From contig JAJTBM010000057.1 of assembly GCA_021286885.1 (NCBI GenBank), positions 1 to 11,598 of the forward strand: a stretch of 11,598 nucleotides of DNA, read 5' to 3'. The notes below the pieces were generated by a model. The model saw nothing but the letters and a program-made list of their open reading frames with translations, was not told the DNA's origin and searched no databases. Origin of the DNA: Rhodocyclales bacterium (GTDB lineage Bacteria; Pseudomonadota; Gammaproteobacteria; Burkholderiales; Rhodocyclaceae). Positions 1 to 6,161 of the stretch are shown one piece after another. Position numbers and translations under genes: made by a program. How positions within the stretch are numbered: the stretch's first letter is position 1; each line of letters starts with the position of its first letter.

Positions 1-929
1 GGCAGGGCGCGGTGGGCCACAAAGCGCACGTCCGGCTTGTCGATGCCCATCCCGAAGGCCACGGTGGCCACCATCACGATGCCGTCTTCGCGCAGGAAGC
101 GGTTTTGATTCAGGGCCCGCTCATCCGCCCCCATGCCCGCATGGTAGGGCAGGGCGCTGATGCCTTTTTCCTGGAGCCAGGCGGCGGTTTCATCCACCTT
201 CTTGCGGGAGCTGCAATACACCACCCCGGCCTCGCCCACATGCCCGTCGCGCATGAAGCCGAGCAGCTGGGCCCGGGCGTTATCCTTGGGAACGATGGTG
301 TAGCGGATGTTGGGGCGGTCGAAGCTGGATACGAACTCCTGGGCTTCGGTCAGCCGCAGGCGCTGGGCAATCTCGCGCCGGGTCTGGGCGTCGGCGGTGG
401 CGGTCAGCGCAATGCGCGGCACCTGGGGATAGCGCTCGGGCAAAATCGAGAGCTGCAGGTATTCCGGTCTGAAATCATGCCCCCATTGGGACACGCAGTG
501 GGCCTCGTCGATGGCAAACAGCGCCAGTTGGCCCTCGGCGTGCAGATGGTCCAGCAGATCCAGAAAGCGCGGCGTCACCAGCCGCTCGGGCGCCACATAC
601 AGCAGATCCAGCGCCCCCGCCTGGAGCGCCCGTTCGATCTCCATGGCCTGATTGAAGCCCAGGCTGGAGTTCAGGAAATCCGCCGCCACCCCCACTTCCT
701 TGAGGGCGCTCACCTGATCCTGCATCAGCGCGATCAGCGGCGATACCACAATCGCCACCCCTGGCCGCAGCAGGGCCGGGATCTGGTAGCACAAAGACTT
801 GCCCCCGCCGGTCGGCATCAGCACCAGGGCATCGCCCCCGGCAGCCAGCTGTTCAACGATGGCCTCCTGGTTACCCCGGAACTGGGTGTAACCAAAGACG
901 TGGTAAAGGATTTCTTGGGCGCGGCTCAT
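1..929 (-). CDS. recQ: ATP-dependent DNA helicase RecQ (N-terminal part, cut by window edge)
   Basis: This is the 3'-5' superfamily 2 DNA helicase of recombination and replication-fork repair, acting in the cytoplasm. I translated the minus strand from an ATG at 927-929 and the frame stays open to the window edge (309 codons). Visible motifs in order: the RecQ Q-motif region [10 protein letters not shown] (about residues 12-21), Walker A MPTGGGKS (38-45), the DEAH box at residues 141-144 followed by [13 protein letters not shown], the LTATAD motif, [10 protein letters not shown], and motif V/VI sequence [17 protein letters not shown] near the cut. Family proteins run to about 600 residues, so the end of the helicase domain, the zinc-binding/winged-helix region and the HRDC domain lie outside. 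The start is well constrained: the Q-motif begins 12 residues in and the next Met is inside Walker A. It is transcribed away from the GST gene. Sure of family; RecQ rather than a RecQ-like paralogue is likely. Confidence 0.95.
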   Translation of the reverse strand, partial: MSRAQEILYHVFGYTQFRGNQEAIVEQLAAGGDALVLMPTGGGKSLCYQIPALLRPGVAIVVSPLIALMQDQVSALKEVGVAADFLNSSLGFNQAMEIERALQAGALDLLYVAPERLVTPRFLDLLDHLHAEGQLALFAIDEAHCVSQWGHDFRPEYLQLSILPERYPQVPRIALTATADAQTRREIAQRLRLTEAQEFVSSFDRPNIRYTIVPKDNARAQLLGFMRDGHVGEAGVVYCSSRKKVDETAAWLQEKGISALPYHAGMGADERALNQNRFLREDGIVMVATVAFGMGIDKPDVRFVAHRAL

Positions 930-938
930 GGGGCCGGG

Positions 939-944
939 ATTTTA
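939..944 (-). promoter_or_regulatory. Possible -10 element of recQ
   Basis: Read on the minus strand this is TAAAAT preceded by TG (TGTAAAAT), a reasonable sigma70 -10 hexamer. No -35 hexamer is recognisable at 16-18 bp. It lies only 9 bp before the recQ ATG, which would give a nearly leaderless transcript, so the assignment is tentative. Confidence 0.25.
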
Positions 945-1056
945 CAGGACGTAGCGGGGTGCGACGGGGTTTGGGTGTTTCTTTCGTGGGGAAGGGGGCG
1001 CCTCCACTGCACCTGAAAGTTCGCGTACTGATGGGCTCCTGGGAGGCATGTCGGCA

Positions 1057-1086
1057 TAAAAGCACGGAATCGATGGGAGGCGTGCT
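1057..1086 (-). terminator. Putative rho-independent terminator after the GST gene
   Basis: On the minus strand, AGCACG (1086-1081) and CGTGCT (1066-1061) can form a 6-bp stem with a 14-nt loop, followed directly by TTTA. It begins 4 bp past the GST stop codon. The stem is short and the loop long, so it is a weak terminator at best. The rest of the 930-1090 gap shows nothing else beyond a repeated GGGAGGC(A/G)TG motif. Confidence 0.4.
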
Positions 1087-1090
1087 GTGT

Positions 1091-1771
1091 TTAGGCCGGA
1101 GTTCGTAGGCCGTAGGTGTCAGCCAGGGCGTCCAGTGCTGCTAGGGTTTCGGTCTCTGCTAGGGCGCTGGCTTTCCATTCCTGCATGGCTGGGTGGGCAA
1201 GCAAGGTTTCCTGGTAGCTTTGGGCCATAGGAGGAAGCGGAACTGCATAGGTGTCGAAGCGGAAAGCCACGGGGGCAAACATCGCATCGGCGACCGAAAA
1301 CTGGCCGAACAGCCAGGGGCCTTGATCCGCGCTGGTGTGTGTGCGGGCTTCGGTCCAGATTTCGATGACACGATCCACTTCCCGCTGAACTTCTGGCTGC
1401 AGCGCATGGGGGCGCAGGTGAAGCTTGATGTTCATGGGCATGGTGTTGCGTATCCGACCAAAGCCGGCATGCATTTCGGCACACAGACTGCGCGCGCGTG
1501 CCCGGGCCAGCGGATCCGAGGGCCAGAGTTGTGGATGGGTTTCGGCTAGATATTCGGCAATCGCAATACTTTCCCAGATCTGAAATCCAGAAGTGGTGTG
1601 CAGGCAGGGTACTTTGGCATTGCCTGCCAGGGGCTTGAGATCCGGGTTGTATTCCCGGCCTGCCACCGAAACCAGATGCTCCTGAAAAGGCAGTCCTAGG
1701 TGGCGCAACAGCAGCCAGGCACGCAGGGACCAGGATGAGTAATTCTTGTTGCCGATGTAGAGGGTCTGCAT
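1091..1771 (-). CDS. Glutathione S-transferase family protein
   Basis: A 226-residue cytosolic GST, the usual length for the family, conjugating or isomerising electrophilic substrates with glutathione. The N-terminal thioredoxin-fold domain has NYSSWSLRAW (residues 10-19, with the Ser-rich SSWS motif typical of zeta-like bacterial GSTs and a candidate catalytic Ser), the cis-proline loop KVPCL (53-57) and the glutathione-binding motif WESIAIAEYL (66-75, Glu67-Ser68). The all-helical C-terminal domain follows, with the usual FSVADAMFAPVAFR segment. I chose the ATG at 1769-1771 because the domain begins there and AAGGAT lies 7 nt upstream at 1779-1784; the frame is open further upstream, but that stretch overlaps the DUF2917 gene in another frame and does not resemble a GST. 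The substrate is unknown. It lies 20 bp after the DUF2917 gene and is probably co-transcribed with it, facing a LysR regulator. Confidence 0.93.
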   Translation of the reverse strand: MQTLYIGNKNYSSWSLRAWLLLRHLGLPFQEHLVSVAGREYNPDLKPLAGNAKVPCLHTTSGFQIWESIAIAEYLAETHPQLWPSDPLARARARSLCAEMHAGFGRIRNTMPMNIKLHLRPHALQPEVQREVDRVIEIWTEARTHTSADQGPWLFGQFSVADAMFAPVAFRFDTYAVPLPPMAQSYQETLLAHPAMQEWKASALAETETLAALDALADTYGLRTPA

Positions 1772-1778
1772 GACGGAT

Positions 1779-1784
1779 ATCCTT
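1779..1784 (-). promoter_or_regulatory. Ribosome binding site fixing the GST start
   Basis: AAGGAT on the minus strand, 7 nt before the ATG at 1771. It supports the internal start over the longer open frame reaching to 1990. Confidence 0.6.
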
Positions 1785-1791
1785 TTTGGTA

Positions 1792-2103
1792 TCAGAAGCT
1801 TGCTGTGCTTAGGGTGCCCAGCTGGTATAGAGAGAAGGCGTTTGAGGCGGGCTGGGTGTGCCGCACTTCGAGTGCGCCTGGGCCTTCGATCAGCAGCACC
1901 CCTCGGCATCTCTCGCGGCGCTCTCCTGCATGTAAGCACCAATCTTGGGGGACGAGACTGCTGGTGACCCAGAGCCGACCAGCTGTACATGACAAAGTAA
2001 TGTCGATGGCGCTTTCGAGGCGCAGCAGTTCCCCGGCTTCGAGCTGGGTGCGTAGCTTGTAAGCCGCGCAGGGGCTAGGGTTTGATGTCATTTCAGTTAT
2101 CAT
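1792..2103 (-). CDS. DUF2917 domain-containing protein
   Basis: A 103-residue protein with the pattern of DUF2917: a short beta-rich domain beginning QLEAGELLRLESA, then ITLSCTAGRLWVTS and a later LHAGERRE segment, like a small cupin-like sheet. The function of the family is not established. There are no metal-binding His clusters, signal peptide or membrane segment. The first ATG (2103) is taken; a second in-frame ATG lies 12 bp in (MTSN) and neither has a clear Shine-Dalgarno sequence. It is followed after 20 bp by the GST gene and faces the LysR gene across about 70 bp. From memory, LysR, DUF2917 and sometimes a GST recur together in betaproteobacteria, which suggests regulation by the adjacent LysR protein. 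Confidence 0.75.
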   Translation of the reverse strand: MITEMTSNPSPCAAYKLRTQLEAGELLRLESAIDITLSCTAGRLWVTSSLVPQDWCLHAGERRERCRGVLLIEGPGALEVRHTQPASNAFSLYQLGTLSTASF

Positions 2104-2119
2104 TGAACTGGAAGTGCTT

Positions 2120-2137
2120 GTAATTTACCTCCCGTAA
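2120..2137. promoter_or_regulatory. Likely LysR operator between DUF2917/GST and the LysR gene
   Basis: The 70-bp divergent intergenic region holds TTAC-N5-GTAA at 2125-2137, a dyad that also satisfies the T-N11-A rule for LysR-type binding sites. An overlapping GTAA-T-TTAC palindrome at 2120-2128 makes three alternating half-sites. The position, between a LysR gene and a divergent operon, is where such operators usually lie. Clear -35/-10 pairs are not evident on either strand. Confidence 0.5.
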
Positions 2138-2173
2138 GTACGGCTTAAAAAGCGATTTGTTTTCCAAGTTATC

Positions 2174-3157
2174 GTGAGTTTTTCTAACATAAATCGAGTT
2201 CCTCCGCTGCCGGCCTTGAGGGCGTTCGAGGCCGTGGCACGTCTGGGCAGCGTGGTACGTGCTGCGGATGAGTTGAACGTTACCCATGGGGCTGTGAGCC
2301 AGCAGTTGAAAGTGCTGGAAGATTTGCTGGGCCTGAGTTTGTTCCTGCGCCAAGGCAAGCGCCTTAGCGTGACCGAGGATGGTCGGGTGTATGCCATGCG
2401 TGTGCGCATGGCCCTGGCAGATATCGCGATTGCTACAGGAGATGTCTTGGCTTTGCCGCGGGATGATGAGCTGATCCTGGCGGTACTGCCTTCCTTCGGA
2501 GCCCACTGGCTGGTGCGTCGTCTGCCGCGCTTCATGGCAGCCTATCCCGGCTATCGGGTCGTGCTGCGGGCGGGGCTGGAAATGGTGGATTTCCAGTTGG
2601 AGCGGGTGGATGCCGCGATTCGGATGGGGCCAGGTGGGTGGGAAGGTGCCTCCCAAAAGCATCTGTTTGTAGATGAATTGGTGGCGGTGGCCGCGCCCCA
2701 TTTCAACGGGGGGCGTCTTCCTTCTACACCTGCAGCTTTCATGGCCGGGCCGCTCATTGCATCGGTGGAGAGCTGGAGTCCGTGGTTGGCGGCGGCTGGG
2801 CTGGGAAGTGAGCTGCCCCGTTGTCCGGTGTATTCAGATTCCAATCTGATCGTGGAAGCTTTGCGTCAGGGCTTGGGGGCAAGTGTTACCCGGCGTTCTT
2901 TGGTGCATGACCTGATTGCTCAAGGGCAACTGGTTCAGCTGTTCGAGTTATCGGCGCCCTATGCCAATCCTTATTGGCTGGTGTGGCCCCTGCGTACTCA
3001 GATCAAGCCCAAGCTCCAGATTTTTAGCGACTGGTTGCAGGACGAGGTGAGCGCCTATCAAGCCAGTTTGACCAATTCCGCCAGCCGCCCTGCAAATCCC
3101 GCCACGCTGGCCGTCTTCCCCGACGATGAAGGCGGGGCGCTGGCTGGGGCGGGGTAA
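2174..3157 (+). CDS. LysR-family transcriptional regulator (GcvA-like)
   Basis: A 327-residue LysR-type regulator. The N-terminal winged helix-turn-helix spans about residues 10-72, with PPLPALRAFEAVARLGS, then RAADELNVTHGAVSQQLKVLED and the wing LFLRQGKRLSVTEDG. The periplasmic-binding-protein-like effector domain follows; PSFGAHWLVRRLPRF, FQLERVDAAIRMG and a late QGLGASVTRRSLV segment are typical of the GcvA group. The start is GTG at 2174; an in-frame stop at 2135-2137 and lack of another start codon between exclude a longer form, and no strong ribosome site is seen. The last roughly 25 residues (Ala/Pro/Gly-rich) run past the normal end of the fold and into the promoter region of the next gene. 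It probably controls the divergent DUF2917/GST pair and itself; the inducer is unknown. Confidence 0.9.
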   Translation: MSFSNINRVPPLPALRAFEAVARLGSVVRAADELNVTHGAVSQQLKVLEDLLGLSLFLRQGKRLSVTEDGRVYAMRVRMALADIAIATGDVLALPRDDELILAVLPSFGAHWLVRRLPRFMAAYPGYRVVLRAGLEMVDFQLERVDAAIRMGPGGWEGASQKHLFVDELVAVAAPHFNGGRLPSTPAAFMAGPLIASVESWSPWLAAAGLGSELPRCPVYSDSNLIVEALRQGLGASVTRRSLVHDLIAQGQLVQLFELSAPYANPYWLVWPLRTQIKPKLQIFSDWLQDEVSAYQASLTNSASRPANPATLAVFPDDEGGALAGAG

Positions 3158-3160
3158 AAT
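3155..3160 (+). promoter_or_regulatory. Possible -10 element for the MBL-fold/tcdA operon
   Basis: TAAAAT overlapping the LysR stop codon, in GGGGTAAAATTG. No -35 match is seen at 16-18 bp. If used, transcription would start near 3167, which fits a translation start at 3190 and excludes the TTG at 3160. Confidence 0.3.
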
Positions 3161-3179
3161 TGTTTCCTTTTGATCACAC

Positions 3180-3183
3180 GGAG
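3180..3183 (+). promoter_or_regulatory. Ribosome binding site of the MBL-fold gene
   Basis: GGAG, 6 nt before the ATG at 3190. It decides this start over the in-frame TTG at 3160. Confidence 0.6.
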
Positions 3184-3189
3184 CAGCTG

Positions 3190-4137
3190 ATGCACGGGCT
3201 CAGGGCGTTCGAGTACGGGATCCATGCGGTGGATTCCCTCTATACCGGCGAGGATGTGGCCGCCATTCATCTGGTGGTGGAAGCGGGCCGGGTGGCGATT
3301 GTGGATACGGGCAACAACGAGAGCCTGGCGTCGGTGCAGGCCGCCCTGGCGGCGCTGGGGCTGGGGGCGGAGGCGGTGGATTATGTGCTGCTCACCCATA
3401 TTCACCTGGATCACGCGGGTGGGGCGGGGGCCTTCATGCAGGCGTTTCCGAATGCCCGGCTGGTGGTGCATCCCCGGGGCGCACGCCATATGATTGATCC
3501 GGCCAAGCTGTTTGCCGGGGTGTGTGGCGTGTATGGCGAGGCGCGGGCCCGGGCGCTGTATGGCACCCTGATTCCGGTGCCCGCCGGGCGCATCATCGAA
3601 GCCACTGACGGGCTGGAGTTTGCGCTGGCTGGCCGGGTGTTCCGGGTGTTCGACACGCCGGGCCACGCGCTGCACCATGTCTGTTACCTGGATACCGGCA
3701 GCCGCAGCTTCTTTACCGGCGACACTTTCGGGCTGTCTTACCGCACCTTGGACGTGGCCGGGCGGCCGAGCATTTTCCCGACCACTTCGCCCGTCCAGTT
3801 CGACCCCCTGGCCATGCACGCCTCGGTGGCGCGGATGGAGGCCGAGCAGCCCCGCGCCATGTATCTCACCCACTACGCCGAGGTGCAGGACGTGCCCCGG
3901 CTGGCGGCGGATCTGCATCGCCTGATCGACGCCCATGTGGCCATTGCCGAGCGCCATGAGGCCCTCACCGACGGGCGCAAGGACGCCATTGAGGCCGATA
4001 TCTGGGCCCTGGTGGCCGAAGAAGCCCAGCGCCAGGGCTGGACGGTGGATGAGGCCCGCTGGCGCCAGATCCTCGGGCTGGATGTGGAGCTGAATGCCCA
4101 GGGGCTGGATTTCTGGCTGGGGGCCCGTAACAAATGA
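3190..4137 (+). CDS. MBL-fold metallo-hydrolase
   Basis: A 315-residue metallo-beta-lactamase-fold enzyme, probably cytoplasmic (no signal peptide). All the usual metal ligands are visible: THIHLDHAGG (His70, His72, Asp74, His75), PGHALHH (His159), FTGDTF (Asp178) and LTHYAE (His228), so it should bind two metals and hydrolyse a substrate. The opening region GIHAVDSLYTG followed by AIHLVVEAGRVAIVDTG is typical of a group of proteobacterial MBL proteins with no settled substrate; it lacks the length and pattern of glyoxalase II, RNase Z or RNase J. A roughly 85-residue helical region follows the last ligand. The ATG at 3190 is chosen for its GGAG site; a TTG start would add 10 residues. The stop overlaps the tcdA start as ATGA, implying translational coupling. 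Confidence 0.9.
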   Translation: MHGLRAFEYGIHAVDSLYTGEDVAAIHLVVEAGRVAIVDTGNNESLASVQAALAALGLGAEAVDYVLLTHIHLDHAGGAGAFMQAFPNARLVVHPRGARHMIDPAKLFAGVCGVYGEARARALYGTLIPVPAGRIIEATDGLEFALAGRVFRVFDTPGHALHHVCYLDTGSRSFFTGDTFGLSYRTLDVAGRPSIFPTTSPVQFDPLAMHASVARMEAEQPRAMYLTHYAEVQDVPRLAADLHRLIDAHVAIAERHEALTDGRKDAIEADIWALVAEEAQRQGWTVDEARWRQILGLDVELNAQGLDFWLGARNK

Positions 4138-4919
4138 GTGGTGGTGCAGTGGTTGACGTGGACGCCCGACGCTTTGGCGGAATAGGCCGGCTCTACGGCG
4201 AAGACGGGCGCGGGCGTCTGGCTGCCGCCCATGTGGCGGTGGTCGGGATTGGCGGGGTTGGCTCCTGGGCGGCAGAGGCCCTGGCCCGCAGTGGCCTGGG
4301 GCGGCTGACCCTGATCGACCTGGATCATGTGGCCGAATCCAATCTGAACCGCCAGATCCACGCCACCGAGGCCACCCTCGGGCAGGCCAAGGTGGAGGCC
4401 ATGCAGGCCCGCATCGCCAGCTACAACCCCCTGTGCCGGGTGGATCTGGTGGATGATTTTGTGACGGTGGACAACGCTGCCCAACTCCTCGACCAGGGGT
4501 TCGATTACGTGATCGACGCCATTGATGTGGTGCGGGTCAAGGTGGCGATGATCGCCTTCTGTGCCGAGCGCAAGTTGCCGATTGTGACCTGCGGTGCGGC
4601 GGGGGGGCAGATCGACCCGACCCGCATTCTGGTGGATGATTTGTCGCGCACCATCCAGGACCCGCTCCTTTCCAAGGTGCGGGGCCAGTTGCGCAAGGCC
4701 CATGGTTTCACCCGCGACCCCAAGCGCAAGTTCGGGGTGGAGGCGGTGTATTCCACCGAGCCCCTGCGCTATCCGGCGCCGGATACCAGTTGCGCCGTGC
4801 CCAGCGGCCCGGCGGGGCTCAATTGTGCGGGCTTCGGCTCGGTGGTCACCGTGACCGCCACGGTGGGCATGTTCGCCGCCGCCCGGGCCCTCAACGCGCT
4901 GGCCCAGGGCCGGAGCTGA
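4134..4919 (+). CDS. tcdA: tRNA threonylcarbamoyladenosine dehydratase (TcdA/CsdL)
   Basis: An E1/ThiF-like enzyme of 261 residues (E. coli TcdA is 268) that uses ATP to cyclise t6A37 of ANN-decoding tRNAs to ct6A. Visible: the entry motif RRFGGIGRLYGEDG (12-25), the nucleotide loop VVGIGGVGSWAAEAL (36-50), Asp62/Asp64 in LIDLDHV, the SNLNRQIHA motif (69-77), DYVIDAIDVV, and TCGAAGGQIDPTRI. The TcdA-specific region DPLLSKVRGQLRK and the VEAVYSTEP segment separate it from MoeB/ThiF; the paired Cys of those enzymes' zinc site is not apparent. The ATG overlaps the stop of the MBL-fold gene. Its 3' end overlaps the convergent M23 peptidase gene by 29 bp. A substrate tRNA class, tRNA-Thr, is encoded 1 kb downstream, probably by chance. 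Confidence 0.93.
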   Translation: MSGGAVVDVDARRFGGIGRLYGEDGRGRLAAAHVAVVGIGGVGSWAAEALARSGLGRLTLIDLDHVAESNLNRQIHATEATLGQAKVEAMQARIASYNPLCRVDLVDDFVTVDNAAQLLDQGFDYVIDAIDVVRVKVAMIAFCAERKLPIVTCGAAGGQIDPTRILVDDLSRTIQDPLLSKVRGQLRKAHGFTRDPKRKFGVEAVYSTEPLRYPAPDTSCAVPSGPAGLNCAGFGSVVTVTATVGMFAAARALNALAQGRS

Positions 4920-5736
4920 GCAGGAGCTGCGGGTCCACCGCAGCGCCGTTGAGGTACATGCTCCAGTGCAGGTGCGGGCCGGTGGCCCGCCCGCTCTGGC
5001 CCGAATCCCCCAGCACATCCCCCTGGCGCACCGTATCTCCGGGTCGTACCCGGCTGCGCGAGAGGTGGCATACCATGCTCACCAGCCCCTGGCCGTGGTC
5101 TACAAACACCGTGAGTCCGTTGAAGTAATAGTCGCCCACCTGGTTCACCACCCCATCGGCTGGGGCGCGTACCGGCGTGCCGCTGGGCACCGCCACGTCC
5201 AGCCCGCTATGGGGCGCCCGGGGCTGGCCATTAAAGAAGCGCTGCAGCCCGAAGCGGCTCGATAGCCGCCCCTGGGCGGGCAAGGCCAGGGGCAGGCGGG
5301 CTTCCCGGCGGGGGTCGAAGGTTTCCCGGGCCTCCCGCAGAACAGCCCCATCGGCCAGGATGCGCAACTCGTCTTCCGGGTTGGGGGTGACGAGGCGGGG
5401 GTTTTTGATGCTCAGGCGCTGTACCGGGTAGCTGTGGGGCTGCACCTCGAAGGGCAGGGCGCGGGCCTCCGGCCCCTTGCCGAGCTGGAGCGCCAGCCGC
5501 CCGGGAGGCGTATCCAGTGGAATCCCCACCCAGGCATGCCAGCCATCGGGTTCCTGCCGCACCAGCACCGGCTTGTCTCCCAGCCGGGCCTCGGGTCGGG
5601 TGGCGCTGGCCGGCAGCAGAATGTCGGCAATGCCGCCGGGCACCGGGCGGGCCGTCTGGGCCTGGGCTGCGGGGGGCAGCGTGAGGGCCAGCAGGGCGGC
5701 CAAGATCAACGGAGCGCGGGCAAAAAACCGAAACAT
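4891..5736 (-). CDS. Secreted M23-family peptidoglycan DD-metalloendopeptidase
   Basis: A 281-residue LytM/M23 zinc peptidase acting on peptidoglycan cross-links in the periplasm. Residues 1-26 form a Sec signal peptide (RFFAR, hydrophobic LILAALLALTL, cleavage near AQA/Q). A beta-rich N-terminal domain (about 30-150) precedes the catalytic domain, where the zinc and catalytic residues are present: His176 and Asp180 in HSGLDVAVPSGTPV, His224 in MVCHLS, and His255/His257 in GPHLHW. YYFNGLTVFVDHGQG is also typical. All residues needed for activity seem present, so it should be a true hydrolase rather than a degenerate activator such as EnvC or NlpD. The start is chosen for the signal peptide; the ribosome site is weak. 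It is transcribed towards tcdA and overlaps its 3' end; no terminator is visible between them. Confidence 0.92.
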   Translation of the reverse strand: MFRFFARAPLILAALLALTLPPAAQAQTARPVPGGIADILLPASATRPEARLGDKPVLVRQEPDGWHAWVGIPLDTPPGRLALQLGKGPEARALPFEVQPHSYPVQRLSIKNPRLVTPNPEDELRILADGAVLREARETFDPRREARLPLALPAQGRLSSRFGLQRFFNGQPRAPHSGLDVAVPSGTPVRAPADGVVNQVGDYYFNGLTVFVDHGQGLVSMVCHLSRSRVRPGDTVRQGDVLGDSGQSGRATGPHLHWSMYLNGAAVDPQLLLSSGPGPAR

Positions 5737-5844
5737 GGAACAAGACCCAGGAGAAAACCCGCCATTCTGCGCGGCTTTTCCACAAAAATCTGTTTGAATT
5801 CCAGTGTCTCACCCCCCGCACGACGCCAAAGCCGGGCCGGGGGC

Positions 5845-5873
5845 TTGAAGAGGCGCCCGGCTTGCCGTAAGAT
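5845..5873 (+). promoter_or_regulatory. Sigma70-type promoter of the tRNA-Thr gene
   Basis: TTGAAG (5845-5850), a 17-bp spacer and TAAGAT (5868-5873), followed by the GC-rich stretch GCGCGTCC. The GC-rich discriminator is the hallmark of stringently controlled stable-RNA promoters. The predicted start near 5880 gives a leader of about 40 nt before the mature tRNA. The remaining 5737-5844 region contains the upstream flank of the M23 gene and no other recognised element. Confidence 0.6.
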
Positions 5874-5884
5874 GCGCGTCCTTG

Positions 5885-5913
5885 CTGCATGTAGCGCAAG
5901 CTACAAGTTGCAG
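5885..5913 (+). other. GNRA-capped hairpin in the tRNA leader
   Basis: CTGCA-TGTAGC, loop GCAA, GCTACA, three unpaired bases AGT, then TGCAG: an 11-bp stem with a 3-nt bulge, closed by a GNRA tetraloop. It sits between the predicted transcription start and the mature tRNA 5' end, 8 nt before it, so it would fold in the precursor. It may shape RNase P or endonuclease access; this is inference. Confidence 0.5.
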
Positions 5914-5921
5914 GTGGTGAC

Positions 5922-5997
5922 GCCGGCATAGCTCAGTCGGTAGAGCAGCGCATTCGTAATGCGAAGGTCGGGGGTTCGATTCCTCTTGCCGGCACCA
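5922..5997 (+). tRNA. tRNA-Thr (anticodon CGU)
   Basis: A 76-nt tRNA with encoded CCA. The acceptor stem is GCCGGCA paired with TGCCGGC, followed by discriminator A and CCA at 5995-5997. The D arm is GCTC...GAGC, the anticodon loop TTCGTAA with anticodon CGT, and the T arm has the GGTTCGATTCC signature. The anticodon stem GCGCA/TGCGA has a G-A mismatch at 27-43, also present as far as I recall in the E. coli Thr(CGU) gene thrW, whose anticodon arm looks the same. It reads ACG codons. Genes of this isoacceptor are known prophage integration sites, but no integrase or duplicated 3' end is seen beside it here. Confidence 0.97.
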
Positions 5998-6004
5998 AAG
6001 ATTC

Positions 6005-6044
6005 AAGCAAAAGGCCAATCCTGCGGGGTTGGCCTTTTGCTTTT
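6005..6044 (+). terminator. Rho-independent terminator of tRNA-Thr
   Basis: A 17-bp stem (6005-6021 with 6026-6042, one T-G wobble) around the 4-nt loop TGCG, with core GCAAAAGGCCAA / TTGGCCTTTTGC, starting 7 nt after the CCA. The 3' arm ends in CTTTT. The long, nearly perfect stem makes this a confident call. Confidence 0.85.
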
Positions 6045-6061
6045 GTGGCGTCGCTGGGGGG

Positions 6062-6076
6062 CGTGCCGGGGGCACG
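6062..6076. repeat. Short perfect inverted repeat (CGTGCC-GGG-GGCACG)
   Basis: A 6-bp perfect palindrome with a 3-nt spacer, between the tRNA terminator and the DUF4124 gene. It could be an operator or a secondary hairpin. No T-run follows it. Confidence 0.3.
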
Positions 6077-6096
6077 TGACAGCCGCTTGCATCCCC

Positions 6097-6111
6097 GCCC
6101 TTGTGAAGGGC
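6097..6111. repeat. Short perfect inverted repeat (GCCCTT-GTG-AAGGGC)
   Basis: A second 6-bp perfect palindrome with a 3-nt spacer, 50 bp before the DUF4124 start and followed by TTTG. It may be a weak back-up terminator or part of the 5' untranslated region of the next gene. Confidence 0.3.
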
Positions 6112-6161
6112 TTTGCCTTTGCTGCACCATGCTCACGTTTCTTTACCAATCGGGGGCCGGG

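Noticed and set aside
12..1016. 334-residue plus-strand frame opposite recQ
   Set aside because: The minus strand holds clear RecQ motifs throughout. The plus-strand product is low-complexity and resembles no protein.
3160..3189. TTG start giving ten more residues to the MBL-fold protein
   Set aside because: It overlaps the proposed -10 element and lacks homology-like sequence, while ATG 3190 has GGAG at 6-nt spacing.
3058..5018. Long minus-strand frames opposite the MBL-fold gene and tcdA
   Set aside because: They are mirror images of two genes with complete catalytic motifs; the predicted proteins are His/Arg/Gln-rich shadows.
5922..6161. tRNA-Thr as the edge of an integrated element
   Set aside because: There is no integrase gene, no duplicate of the tRNA 3' end, and the downstream DNA is an ordinary terminator followed by a host-like gene.
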